DNA from: Candidatus Reidiella endopervernicosa
Lineage (GTDB): Bacteria; Pseudomonadota; Gammaproteobacteria; GCF-013343005
Direction: 5' to 3'
Length of the DNA: 64,000 bases
Assembly: GCF_013343005.1 (NCBI RefSeq)
Contig: NZ_CP054491.1
Span: 434,001 to 498,000, forward strand
Shown here: piece after piece, positions 1 through 11,671 of the stretch
Layout of the letters: each line of letters opens with the position of its first letter
Numbering within the stretch: position 1 is the first letter of the stretch
Made by a program: the position numbers and the translations under genes
The notes under the pieces: generated by a model
Told to the model about the DNA's origin: nothing
The model's input: only the letters and a program-made list of their open reading frames with translations
Databases searched by the model: none

Positions 1-2
1 AT

Positions 3-128
3 CCCAGCTGGCCAGCACCGGTATGGGGCAAACACCCGGCAAAGCCATACAACGATCGGCTGCGTGACGAACGGATTGAACAGCTACTTGATCAACTCCA
101 ACGCCCCCTTTACCCCGTTGATTGCTAG
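3..128 (+). CDS. C-terminal end of an unidentified protein (partial)
   Basis: An open frame runs from the window edge to a TAG stop and would encode about 41 residues rich in Arg, Asp, Glu and Gln, ending LYPVDC. The composition looks protein-like (a charged helix around DERIEQLLDQL), but a second forward frame is also open here, so the reading is not secure. I do not recognise the family. About 107 bases separate it from the cyclophilin gene downstream. Confidence 0.3.
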   Translation, partial: PSWPAPVWGKHPAKPYNDRLRDERIEQLLDQLQRPLYPVDC

Positions 129-235
129 GGGAATAGAGGTAATTTTTCCGATAAAGCGCTAGAATTTGCCGCTTCTGGAATTTTCACCGCGACGATCGCG
201 GTCCAAACCGATTTAGAGAGATCAGGAGCATACCC

Positions 236-2198
<1,963 letters not shown>

Positions 2199-2202
<4 letters not shown>

Positions 2203-2714
2203 CCCCTCACCGGGGAAGAACCATTAGCCTCAGTAGAACAATCTGTCGTACAGCCACTACCACAGCTATCCTTAGCTGCCTCCGGCACATGGGCTGGATA
2301 GATCTTCGCTGCCGGCACTATTAGCGTCAGCAGACCGGTCACCACCGCAGTGATTATTGCCGCGATTGGCCTCACCACCATCATGAACGGACCAAGCAGC
2401 GCATAGGAGAGTGCTACCGAGTCGACCCCTGTCTCCGGAGTAGCAATAAGAAATGAGAGGGTTGAACCACGTGAGGCACCACCACGGCGTACCGCTAGTG
2501 CCGCCGGCAACACTCCACATGAACAGAGTGGTAACGGTGCGCCAATCAGCGCTGCCTTGGTCACAGGCCATGGGCCACGTCCACCAAGCCATCTCGCCAC
2601 CAGACCCTCGGGCAGCCACACCTTAATGACCGCTGCCGTGATCAGGCCAAACAGCAGCCATGGGGCTGCCTCCAGACAGATATTGAGCAGATTTTGGAGA
2701 AAGAGCGTCATCAA
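2199..2714 (-). CDS. Permease of the SO_0444/ArsP (PF03773) type, N-terminal half
   Basis: This 171-residue protein carries the family hallmark GAPLPLCSCGVLPAALAVRR around residues 59-78 and STLSFLIATPETGVDSVALS further on. Several transmembrane helices follow and the C-terminus holds the cysteine-rich segment CGSGCTTDC, probably a metal or metalloid ligand site. A GAGG ribosome binding site precedes the ATG. The next gene, 1 kb upstream in the same direction, is the arsenosugar radical SAM gene arsS, so metalloid export is a reasonable guess; Cu/Zn export is the alternative suggested by SO_0444. It ends where the downstream half begins, in a different frame. Confidence 0.8.
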
Positions 2715-2790
2715 TGACCTCTGTAATTACGCGGCTAAAACAGCTGCCAGATCTAACTGTTAGATTGTAATTGGTACCATTGGTGCCTGC

Positions 2791-3331
2791 TTAGCCAATC
2801 GTATCGATCGATTCCCGTTTAGGCACCTCGGCAGTACAGCCACCCATACGCTGAATCACCGCTGCCTCAGTCAGCAGGGCATCAAGGCCAAGTGGCTCAG
2901 AGGCTTGTGGGGATGTTGGTAGACAGGCGAGCTGTTCAAGACGCTTCAGCACCTCGAAATATCCAGCAGCATCGAGATGGTTGCTCGCCGCATAAAGGCC
3001 GAATTGAGCCGTTGATGAGCACCCGCCAGCTTGCGGCTCATCAACAGCTGACCCTGTAGCAGTTCAATCAGCGCCTTTTCATACTCACTGCTGGCAAGCT
3101 GTGATAGCTGCAGCCACTCACTCTCATCGTAACTCTCAATCCAGAAGCTGGCGGCCAGTGCACAGAGCATGGGCATAAAGGAGGAGTTAGCGTGAATCAG
3201 TGCTGTCCGTTGCACCCGGAGTGCATCTTTGTGCAGCGCCTCTGCCGTCTCGCGCAACATCGGCTCGGCGTACCATCCCGCCTGTGAGGGTATCCCTTGA
3301 GTAACAACTCAGCACTGCCAACAGCGGCCAC
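2791..3331 (-). pseudogene. Broken gene of unknown family directly after arsS
   Basis: Three consecutive frames together read as one protein of about 180 residues. It begins at a GTG three bases after the arsS stop (AAVGSAELLLKGYPHR). It then shifts to a frame containing AGWYAEPMLRETAEALHKD and ALIELLQGQLLMSRKLAGA, and shifts again near position 2990 to one containing FGLYAASNHLDAAGYFEVL and ending ESIDTIG. The predicted protein would be mostly helical and without cysteine clusters. I do not recognise it. Its three-base spacing from arsS suggests translational coupling and a related job. Either the gene has decayed through two indels or the sequence has two errors here. Confidence 0.55.
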
Positions 3332-3334
3332 GGC

Positions 3335-4297
3335 TCAATCGAGCTGCCCACCGCAGCTACTCCCCTGACCGGCGGTACAGCCGTAGCAGTGGTCGGCCAC
3401 AGCAATTGGTTGCCCCTCGATCTGCTGATCCTGCAGATCACTGATATGGGTCCGCTCACGGCCACCGGCCTGCAGTGACATCTCCAGCATCTGGTTAAAG
3501 TCGCAGTCGTAGAGGTAACCCTGCCAGTCAACACTGATCAAAGTGCGGCACATCACCGCTTCGAGATTATCGGCACAGTAGGAACCACGCAGCAGCGCCA
3601 TGTAGTCATCAAAGCCCCCCTTGGAGACCAGGGTGCTGCCAAATCGTTTGATCGGCATGTTGGTCAGGGTGTGCAGGTGACTGAAGCGGATACCGTACTG
3701 TTCACCCAGAATCTTTCGATAGTCGGCCTCAAGCGCCGTCTGCGGCGGTGGCAGAGAAGGGCCTATGGGGTTGAACATTAGGTTAAGAACCAGATCACTT
3801 CCCGCCTCACCGTAACCGAGTGCGTTGAGCTGCTTCAGCCCTTCAATACTGCGTTCATAGACACCACGCCCCCGCTGCGACTCAACATTCTCTTTCAGGT
3901 AGCAGGGGAGCGAGGCGGTGATCTCCACCTGATGGTCGGCGAGGAACTGTGCCAGATCCTCCTGCCCCGGCTCCTGCAGGATGGTGAGATTGCAGCGGTC
4001 GATCACATGCACGTCCATATTGCGCATCGTGGTGACTAGCTGGCGGAAGTGTTGATTTAGTTCGGGGGCACCGCCCGTCAGATCGAGGCGTTTGATCCGG
4101 TTCGCCTTAATGAAGGTAATGATCTGTTCGATCGTCTCCGCCGACATCTCCTCGGTGCGTTTCGGCCCGGCGTTGACGTGGCAGTGCAGACACTGCTGGT
4201 TGCAGCGGTAGCCGAGATTGACCTGCAGTGTTTCGAGTTTGGCGCGGCTCAGCGCCGGGAAGTCGCTCTTCTCAAGCAGCGGAAGGGTTGCGTGCAT
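3335..4297 (-). CDS. arsS: Arsenosugar biosynthesis radical SAM protein ArsS
   Basis: ArsS is the radical SAM enzyme proposed to join a 5'-deoxyadenosyl group to dimethylated arsenic when arsenosugars are made. The 320-residue protein has the iron-sulfur motif CNQQCLHCHVNAGPKR at about residues 32-47, then DLTGGAPELN, VIDRCNLTILQEPG and LVLNLMFNPIGPSLPPPQ. A second cysteine-rich region (CYGCTAGQGSSCGG) at the C-terminus fits the DUF3641 domain. Its length is normal for the family. No arsM methyltransferase is visible in the window, so any pathway partner lies elsewhere. It lies 66 bases after an SQR-like flavoprotein and just before a broken gene and a DUF318 permease, probably as one transcript. 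Confidence 0.88.
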   Translation of the reverse strand: MHATLPLLEKSDFPALSRAKLETLQVNLGYRCNQQCLHCHVNAGPKRTEEMSAETIEQIITFIKANRIKRLDLTGGAPELNQHFRQLVTTMRNMDVHVIDRCNLTILQEPGQEDLAQFLADHQVEITASLPCYLKENVESQRGRGVYERSIEGLKQLNALGYGEAGSDLVLNLMFNPIGPSLPPPQTALEADYRKILGEQYGIRFSHLHTLTNMPIKRFGSTLVSKGGFDDYMALLRGSYCADNLEAVMCRTLISVDWQGYLYDCDFNQMLEMSLQAGGRERTHISDLQDQQIEGQPIAVADHCYGCTAGQGSSCGGQLD

Positions 4298-4363
4298 TAC
4301 TGTTCCAATTCAGACCTGTTCACTCGGATAATAGCCGATTCGACACCATCCGTCCGTTAATGG

Positions 4364-5494
4364 CTAGCGCAGGCCGCGTAGATACCACCACTCGAAGATC
4401 CGCTTGGCCCAATGGCCGATACGAAGCGGCGGCAGCATCAGATTGCGCTTGGGCGTACGGGTGACCAGCATGCCGCTATTAAGAGAGTCGACGATACACA
4501 TCAGCTCCACCTTGAAGCCGGTGTTCGATGTTCGACCCGCCAGCTCATCGACGATGTTGGCAGCCGCCGCCTTCGCCTGCAGATCAGCCATGTGTGCCTG
4601 CTTCGGCATCCACTCGGGACCGGGGAAACTACCGGAATCACCCGCCACATAGATCCGCTCACTCCCCTCGACACGACAGAGCGCATCGGCCTTGAGCATG
4701 CCACCTTCGGAGCGTGCCAGCTCGGTATTATCAAACCACTGGTTGCCAGTCATCCCCGGCATGAAGAGGATCAGGTTCGCATCGAACTCACCACCCTCGG
4801 TGATCACCTTGCTCTCGGTGAACTGCTTCATCTTGTGGCCGAGATGGGTCTCGATGCCGCGCTTGGCCATCGCATCGAGTAGCCCCTTGACTGCCTTCGG
4901 CCCGAGGCGCTTACCTGGCTCAGGTGCCGGGGTGAAGAAGACCAGCTTGAACTGATCTCGTCGCCCCTGCTGGCGAAGCAGGGTATCGATACCAAACAGG
5001 AACTCAAACATCGGCCCACCGCGCATCGCCGAAGGCTCCTTAGGATTACCACTGAAGCCGATGGCGATGGTGCCGCCCTGCATCTCCGCGATACGGTCGC
5101 GAATCTTCTCCGCTGCCGCGATCCCCTCACAGGGGGTGATGGCATTCTCGATACCGGGCAGTTTCTTGATGAAACGACCACCGGAGGCAATCAGTAGCGC
5201 ATCGTTCTCCACCTCACCGTTCTCGGTCACCACCGTACGACCGCCATCCTTGAGGCCAGTCGCCTCACCGGCGTGGAAATTAACACGCATGCGGCGAAAG
5301 AAGTTATCGAGGCCGACCACTAGATCACTCCCCTGACGCATGCCCGAGGGGATCCAGATCAGACTCGGCAGGAAGACGAACTCTGCCTTGCGACCGATCA
5401 CCGTGATCTCCGCCGAACTGTCACGATTACGCAGCTCACGCACCGCCGTGACGGCCGCAAAGCCGGTTCCAATGACTGTAATCCGTTTACTCAT
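4364..5494 (-). CDS. SQR-like FAD/NAD(P)-dependent oxidoreductase
   Basis: This 376-residue flavoprotein has the N-terminal dinucleotide-binding loop VIGTGFAAVTAVRELR, a second glycine-rich region (GGTIAIGFSGNP) and the FAD-binding IYVAGDSGSFPGPEWMPKQ. The overall plan is that of sulfide:quinone oxidoreductase and its relatives, monotopic enzymes that pass electrons from sulfide to quinone. A basic aromatic C-terminal tail (WAKRIFEWWYLRGLR) could anchor it to the membrane. Only scattered cysteines are seen (ITPCEG, LCRVEG, LMCIVDS), so whether the sulfide-oxidising Cys set is complete is unclear. It is separated by 45 bases from a small conserved protein upstream and is followed by arsS. Confidence 0.75.
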   Translation of the reverse strand: MSKRITVIGTGFAAVTAVRELRNRDSSAEITVIGRKAEFVFLPSLIWIPSGMRQGSDLVVGLDNFFRRMRVNFHAGEATGLKDGGRTVVTENGEVENDALLIASGGRFIKKLPGIENAITPCEGIAAAEKIRDRIAEMQGGTIAIGFSGNPKEPSAMRGGPMFEFLFGIDTLLRQQGRRDQFKLVFFTPAPEPGKRLGPKAVKGLLDAMAKRGIETHLGHKMKQFTESKVITEGGEFDANLILFMPGMTGNQWFDNTELARSEGGMLKADALCRVEGSERIYVAGDSGSFPGPEWMPKQAHMADLQAKAAAANIVDELAGRTSNTGFKVELMCIVDSLNSGMLVTRTPKRNLMLPPLRIGHWAKRIFEWWYLRGLR

Positions 5495-5539
5495 CTCAAT
5501 ACTCTCTTGTGAACTGAACGCTACTCAAACCGAAAATTA

Positions 5540-7082
<1,543 letters not shown>

Positions 7083-7151
7083 ACCTCCAACCACCGGCGT
7101 ATTCGACACCTTCGGGTACGCCGGCCTCATCCTCTCTGGAATCATCTGACC

Positions 7152-7982
7152 ATGACTGATCACTACGCCGTGATGGGCAACCCTATCGCACACAGCAAAT
7201 CACCTCGAATACACACCCTCTTTGCTGAACAGACCGAACAGGCGCTCGATTACCGCGCGATCAGAGTCGATGAAGGGAGTTTTCCCCAGGCGGTGTCCGA
7301 GTTCCGCAACGAGGGCGGCAAGGGGCTCAATATCACTGTCCCCTTCAAACTCGAGGCGTGGCAGCTGGCCACCGAGCTGAGCGAGCGTGCCCGGCTCGCC
7401 AATGCGGTCAACACTCTGCTGCTGCGCGATGACAATACCCTGCTGGGGGATAATACCGACGGTGTCGGCCTGCTCGCCGACCTGCGCGATAACTATCAGA
7501 TCGAACTAAAGGGCGCGCGTATCCTGGTACTTGGCGCCGGTGGCGCGGTGCGTGGCGTACTCGCTCCTCTGCTCTCTGCCAATCCCGCCGCGATTGTGGT
7601 CGCCAACCGCACCGCCTCACGTGCCATAGAACTGGCCGAGGGCTTTGCCCAATTGGGAACTATTTCGGGCTGCGGCTTCGACCAGATCGACGAACGCCCC
7701 TTCGATCTGATCATCAACGGTACCTCTGCCAGTCTGCAGGGCGATGTACCGCCTATTCCAGCCAGCGCTATTGCCAAAGAGGGCTGGTGTTACGACATGA
7801 TGTACGGCGCAGAACCGACCGCCTTTATCCAGTGGGCCACTGAACAGGGCGCAACCCACTGCGCCGATGGCCTGGGCATGCTGGTAGAGCAGGCAGCCGA
7901 GTCATTCCTGCTCTGGCGCGGCGTAAAACCCGCCACCCAGCCCATCATCGAACTGCTGCGTCACGAACTCAGCAATAGCTAA
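7152..7982 (+). CDS. aroE: Shikimate dehydrogenase (NADP+)
   Basis: AroE reduces 3-dehydroshikimate to shikimate in aromatic amino acid synthesis. The 276-residue protein has the shikimate-binding NPIAHSKSPRIH at residues 10-21, the catalytic lysine in NITVPFK near residue 66, DNTDGVG near residue 98, the NADPH loop LGAGGAVRGV near residue 126, and the adenosine-phosphate-recognising VANRTASRA. The closing GLGMLVEQAAESF is also typical. It lies 69 bases after hemB on the same strand, and a PhnA-like gene follows 21 bases later, so the three may form one operon. Confidence 0.96.
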   Translation: MTDHYAVMGNPIAHSKSPRIHTLFAEQTEQALDYRAIRVDEGSFPQAVSEFRNEGGKGLNITVPFKLEAWQLATELSERARLANAVNTLLLRDDNTLLGDNTDGVGLLADLRDNYQIELKGARILVLGAGGAVRGVLAPLLSANPAAIVVANRTASRAIELAEGFAQLGTISGCGFDQIDERPFDLIINGTSASLQGDVPPIPASAIAKEGWCYDMMYGAEPTAFIQWATEQGATHCADGLGMLVEQAAESFLLWRGVKPATQPIIELLRHELSNS

Positions 7983-8003
7983 CCGAACCAGAGACCATCG
8001 ACC

Positions 8004-8585
8004 ATGAGCGTTGAATCCGAACTGCAGAGTCGCAGCGAATCGAAGTGCGAACTCTGTTGCGCTACTGAGGGACTGGGGATCTATGAGGTGCCACCCAGCT
8101 CTGACGGTATTGCTGATCAGTGCCTGATGATCTGCACAACCTGCAACGATCAGCTCAACAACCCAGACAAGGCCGACCCCAACCACTGGCGTTGTCTCAA
8201 TGAGAGCATGTGGAGTCAGGTGCCCGCTGTACAGGTCGTCGCCTGGCGTATGCTGACACGCCTCCGCAGTGAGGGGTGGCCCCAGGATCTGCTCGATATG
8301 CTCTACCTCGAACCAGATATGCAGAGCTGGGCCGAGGCGACCGGTGAGGGCGTAGGTGATGAGAGTGGTATCAAACACCTCGACAGCAACGGTGCACAGC
8401 TTGAGGCGGGCGATACCGTCACCCTGATCAAGGATCTCAACGTCAAGGGCGCCAACTTCACCGCAAAACGTGGCACAGCCGTACGTGGTATCTCACTGGT
8501 TGCTGATAATGCAGAACATATCGAGGGGAGGGTAAACGGTCAGCAGATCGTGATTTTGACCAAATTTGTTAAGAAGTCGAACTGA
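8004..8585 (+). CDS. PhnA-family zinc-ribbon protein
   Basis: This 193-residue protein is a longer PhnA-type protein. The N-terminal half carries two CxxC-type pairs (CELCC and CTTCND) that would form a zinc ribbon. The C-terminal half has the characteristic PhnA beta-barrel (LEAGDTVTLIKDLNVKG ... TAKRGTAVRGISLV ... VILTKFVKKSN). The family's biochemical role is unsettled in spite of its name from phosphonate operons, and no phosphonate genes are nearby. It starts 21 bases after aroE with an ATG and probably shares its transcript. Confidence 0.85.
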   Translation: MSVESELQSRSESKCELCCATEGLGIYEVPPSSDGIADQCLMICTTCNDQLNNPDKADPNHWRCLNESMWSQVPAVQVVAWRMLTRLRSEGWPQDLLDMLYLEPDMQSWAEATGEGVGDESGIKHLDSNGAQLEAGDTVTLIKDLNVKGANFTAKRGTAVRGISLVADNAEHIEGRVNGQQIVILTKFVKKSN

Positions 8586-8664
8586 TATCTTTTGCCACGC
8601 CGATGTATTGCTACTGAGATCAAACACTAAAACTTTCTAGCGTGCTGTCGGAAACCTTCAACCT

Positions 8665-9060
8665 CTACCTTCCCGTCGGCACTCTGTTTTCACTCTCTTC
8701 TAACCACTCATCAAAACTATCAATCGGTTTCTTGGTGTCGCTGAAACGGCGCTCATGTCGTCTCCGCTCCTCTCCAGGCCACTTTCTGTTCCGCCATCCC
8801 AACGTACGACGCTCATTGCCGTAACTACGCGCAATAAATTCTCTAAGAATCACTGGCTGTCCATGCAATGGTTTCCCATCAAGCTGTTTAATCGCACTTT
8901 GTGCGTGTCGTTTTGAGTGAAAAAGAGCCAATCCGTACCGACATGAGGCACCCTTTGCAGCCTTTGCCACCAACGTGATATCCGCTTTTTTTCGAAACGC
9001 CTTAAACAGCGTCTCCAACTCCGACTCCGTCACCCGCTCATGCAGATTACGAACGATCAC
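8665..9060 (-). CDS. RRM-domain RNA-binding protein
   Basis: This 131-residue protein has one RNA recognition motif at its N-terminus, with an RNP2-like IVRNL at residues 2-6 and an RNP1-like CRYGLALFHS near residues 40-49. A basic, tryptophan-containing tail follows (RRTLGWRNRKWPGEERRRHERR). Bacterial RRM proteins of this size are thought to bind single-stranded RNA, often as stress or ribosome-associated factors. The likely start is GTG. The right end of a dispersed repeat lies only 14 bases upstream, so the native promoter and perhaps the original start have been displaced. Confidence 0.8.
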   Translation of the reverse strand: MIVRNLHERVTESELETLFKAFRKKADITLVAKAAKGASCRYGLALFHSKRHAQSAIKQLDGKPLHGQPVILREFIARSYGNERRTLGWRNRKWPGEERRRHERRFSDTKKPIDSFDEWLEESENRVPTGR

Positions 9061-9073
9061 TTCAACAACCGTC

Positions 9074-9354
9074 CGCTGACCGCCATGGATAGCGAAGCGA
9101 AGGCGGTTAGTCCCCGATAGTCGACGCCGTCTGCCTATTCGTAGTTGAGAGCGCGAGCGAACGACGAAGAAGATGCAGCAGCGGCTTTATGTCGGCGTAG
9201 AGTCACTGAGGAGTTGTGTAGAGCCGCGAAGAGGTGATTACGCAACGTACGCAGGACGTCGGGGCGCCGTAGGCATAAACGGTCGCGTTAGTATTTGCCG
9301 CTTGCTTGGGCTTGGAGGCCCAAAACAAGCTTCCGCAAAATAGCGACTCCCCGG
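9074..9354 (-). repeat. Dispersed ~280-bp hairpin-ended element, copy 1 (reverse orientation)
   Basis: Read on the minus strand, it begins CCGGGGAGTCGC and ends ATGGCGGTCAGCG, as in the six other copies. This copy has the GC-rich version of the left-hairpin arms (GCTTG paired with CAAGC) and a few private indels. It fills most of the 346-base gap between the RRM gene and the gamma-carbonic anhydrase gene; nothing else is visible in that gap. It carries no open reading frame of note. Its right end points into the start of the RRM gene. Confidence 0.92.
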
Positions 9355-9406
9355 TCTTCGCCTCGACTGGAAATAAAGAACATTGCCACACGCCCCACAT
9401 CAGACC

Positions 9407-9940
9407 CTATTCCTCAGTAATATAGTCCTCTTTCAGCTTTCTATAGTGCTCAGCCGAGTAACTGAACCAGGCCAGCTCTTTTTCTGTGAGCACTCTGACT
9501 CGCTTAACCGGAGAGCCGAGCCAGAGATAGCCCCCCTCCAGCCGCTTGTTGGGAGCGACCAGACTACCGGCACCGAGCAGTACCCCCTCCTCTAATACTG
9601 CGCCATCGAGAATGGTCGATCCCATACCGATCAGGCAGCCGTTACCAATGGTGCATCCGTGCAGGGTGACGTTGTGTCCGATAGTCACATCGTCACCGAT
9701 GATCAGTGGATTACCCTCTGGGTTTGCGGGGTGGCGGTGGGTGACGTGGCAGACCGTGCCATCCTGAATATTGCTACGTCTGCCGATACGAATCTTGTTC
9801 ACATCACCACGCAGCACCGCCATCGGCCAGACCGAACTCTGCTCACCGAGTACCACATCACCGATAACAGCGGCCTGCTCATCGACATAGCTACCCGCCT
9901 CGAGGGTCGGCGTGATGCCCTTGTAACTGCGAACAGCCAC
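9407..9940 (-). CDS. Gamma-class carbonic anhydrase family protein (YrdA/PaaY-like)
   Basis: This 177-residue protein is a left-handed beta-helix built from hexapeptide turns (VIGDVVLGEQSSVWPMAVLR ... IRIGRRSNIQDGTVCHV ... IGDDVTIGHNVTLHGC). The histidines in CHVTHRHP and GHNVTLHGC are placed as the trimer-interface zinc ligands of gamma-carbonic anhydrases. Many family members show little measured activity, so carbon dioxide hydration is not certain. The GTG start overlaps the stop of glutathione reductase by one base (TAGTG), indicating translational coupling. Confidence 0.9.
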   Translation of the reverse strand: MAVRSYKGITPTLEAGSYVDEQAAVIGDVVLGEQSSVWPMAVLRGDVNKIRIGRRSNIQDGTVCHVTHRHPANPEGNPLIIGDDVTIGHNVTLHGCTIGNGCLIGMGSTILDGAVLEEGVLLGAGSLVAPNKRLEGGYLWLGSPVKRVRVLTEKELAWFSYSAEHYRKLKEDYITEE

Positions 9941-11292
9941 TAGCGAAGTGTCACCAGCTCCTCGGAGCTGGTCGGGTGAATCGCCACGGTATTATCGAAG
10001 TCCTCCTTGGTCGCGCCCATCTTCACCGCCACGGCAAAGCCCTGCAGCATCTCATCGGCACCGGGGCCGATGATGTGCACCCCTACAACCTTCTCCTGCG
10101 CACCGACGCAGACCAGCTTCATCGCGGTGCTCACCTTATGCTCTGTGAAGGCGTGTGACATCGGGGTAAAACGAGTCTGGTAACACTTCACAGCCGCCGT
10201 ACCGTGCTCCTCCTGCGCCTGCGTCTCGCTAAGCCCCACAGTGCCGATCGGTGGATGGCTAAAGACCACGGTAGCGATGTTTTCGTAGTCGAGCTTTCGC
10301 TCTGGCTGGTTATTGAAGAGACGGTCGGAGAGGCGGCGTGCTGCGGCTATCGCGACGGGGGTGAGCTGCGCACGCCCAGTCACATCACCGACCGCGTAGA
10401 CGTTTTCAACGTTGGTGTTCTGAAACTCATCGGTGGGAATATAACTCTGCTCGTTATGTTCGACCCCAGCCGCATCGAGGTTTAGCGGGCCACTCAACGG
10501 CTCACGACCAATCGCCCAGATCAAACTGTCGACGCCGGTCAGCTCAACGCCACTCTGGCAGTGGATATGGAGCTTGCCATCATCCTGCTTTTCAATGCGT
10601 TCGATCTGAGTCTGCGACATGATATTCACGCCACTGTTGACCATATCCTCCATCAGCGTCTCCCGCAGCATGCAGTCAAAGCTGGAGAGGAAATGATCAC
10701 GACGCAGCAGCAGAGAAACCTCAGTACCGAGTCCATTAAGCAGTCCCGCAAGTTCAACGGCGATGTAACCCGCACCGACGATTACAGCGCGCTTTGGCTG
10801 CTCGGTGAGCTCAAAAAATCCGTTGGAATCAATGCCATGCTCAGCGCCGGGAATGTCAGGCACTACCGGCGTACCACCCGGTGCGATGACGATATGATCG
10901 GCGGTGTACTGCTCTCCCCCAACCTCAAGGGTGTGGGCATCTACAAAGCTCGCCGTACCGACAATCTCATCGATGTTCGAGTCCTTCAGGTAGGTGTGGA
11001 ACCAGTCGTTGATACCGCCGATGTAACCCTCACGTTTCTTGACCAGCTCGCCCCAGTCGAAACCCTTCACATCGACATCAAAACCGTAGTCCTTGGCATC
11101 ATGCAGGGCGTGGGCAATGCCAGCACCGAACCACATCACCTTCTTCGGCACACAACCAACATTGACGCAGGTACCACCGAGTCGTGCCTGTTCGACCACA
11201 GCCGTCTTTTTACCGTATAGCGCTGCCCGCTCTGCTGCCGAAAGACCGCCGCTGCCGCCACCAATGGCGATCAGATCGTAGTGCTTACCCAT
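9940..11292 (-). CDS. gor: Glutathione-disulfide reductase
   Basis: This enzyme reduces oxidised glutathione with NADPH. With the ATG at 11292 (AGGGGAT ribosome binding site) the protein is 450 residues, the size of E. coli Gor; the longer upstream frame is not needed. The FAD loop [14 protein letters not shown] is at residues 11-24 and the redox-active pair lies in [13 protein letters not shown] (Cys42, Cys47). The NADPH loop is [18 protein letters not shown], and the C-terminal HPTSSEE supplies the catalytic histidine-glutamate. It is followed without a gap by the gamma-carbonic anhydrase gene. Confidence 0.93.
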   Translation of the reverse strand: MGKHYDLIAIGGGSGGLSAAERAALYGKKTAVVEQARLGGTCVNVGCVPKKVMWFGAGIAHALHDAKDYGFDVDVKGFDWGELVKKREGYIGGINDWFHTYLKDSNIDEIVGTASFVDAHTLEVGGEQYTADHIVIAPGGTPVVPDIPGAEHGIDSNGFFELTEQPKRAVIVGAGYIAVELAGLLNGLGTEVSLLLRRDHFLSSFDCMLRETLMEDMVNSGVNIMSQTQIERIEKQDDGKLHIHCQSGVELTGVDSLIWAIGREPLSGPLNLDAAGVEHNEQSYIPTDEFQNTNVENVYAVGDVTGRAQLTPVAIAAARRLSDRLFNNQPERKLDYENIATVVFSHPPIGTVGLSETQAQEEHGTAAVKCYQTRFTPMSHAFTEHKVSTAMKLVCVGAQEKVVGVHIIGPGADEMLQGFAVAVKMGATKEDFDNTVAIHPTSSEELVTLR

Positions 11293-11384
11293 GAAAATCC
11301 CCTGTCTGGACCGTTTATCTGAAGCGGCCATTCTAGCAACATGCGCCCGGTGCGCCATCTTTCAGGAGACGATTTGCAATATAC

Positions 11385-11413
11385 TTGACAGAATAGGTAG
11401 GGAATACTACAGT
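11385..11413 (+). promoter_or_regulatory. Sigma-70 type promoter for the candidate small RNA
   Basis: A perfect -35 box TTGACA is followed after exactly 17 bases by TACAGT, a 4/6 match to the -10 consensus. Predicted transcription would begin near 11420. No protein-coding frame follows before a strong terminator about 65 bases later. Confidence 0.6.
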
Positions 11414-11419
11414 GGGTTT

Positions 11420-11486
11420 CAAGACATGTTTTTCCTCCCTTAATGTCTAATTTGTTGGAAGGCTCCCCCAGCCTTCCATTTTTTTT
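11420..11486 (+). ncRNA. Candidate C/U-rich small RNA, about 67 nt
   Basis: A promoter-like sequence and a textbook intrinsic terminator bracket about 67 bases in a 379-base gap between gor and the first chemoreceptor gene, where no gene on this strand needs terminating. The body contains TTTTTCCTCCCTT, which could pair with Shine-Dalgarno sequences, and the terminator loop is CCCCC. Exposed C-rich loops of this kind are the contact sites of several trans-acting RNAs that bind G-rich ribosome binding sites. The longest ATG frame inside is five codons (MFFLP), so a peptide is unlikely. Identity to a known RNA family cannot be stated. Confidence 0.55.
11456..11486 (+). terminator. Strong intrinsic terminator of the candidate small RNA
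   Basis: A 9-bp perfect stem (TGGAAGGCT with AGCCTTCCA) closes a CCCCC loop and is followed immediately by eight T residues. It belongs to the plus strand, and the only upstream plus-strand gene is phnA-like, 2.9 kb away. Confidence 0.85.
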
Positions 11487-11578
11487 GCCCCGCACATACC
11501 CATTCGTCCAGTAGTGTTATTGTGAGTTCGTAGTAAGAGAGTGTGGTATACCTTGTCTAAATCAGGCTCATTTCTGAC

Positions 11579-11605
11579 TCAAGATGTGATGCAATCCACC
11601 GATAT
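11579..11605 (+). promoter_or_regulatory. Sigma-28 (FliA)-like promoter of chemoreceptor gene 1
   Basis: TCAAGATG, an 11-base spacer and ACCGATAT match the flagellar sigma-28 consensus TAAAGTTT-N11-GCCGATAA, with the core CCGATA intact. It lies 67 bases before the receptor ATG. The same element precedes the two downstream paralogues, which supports a real promoter. Confidence 0.65.
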
Positions 11606-11671
11606 ATAGGCTTAAACAACTAATCATAATACCGGGAGATAGGAAGCTCCGGAGAACTGGGAGAGATCCAG

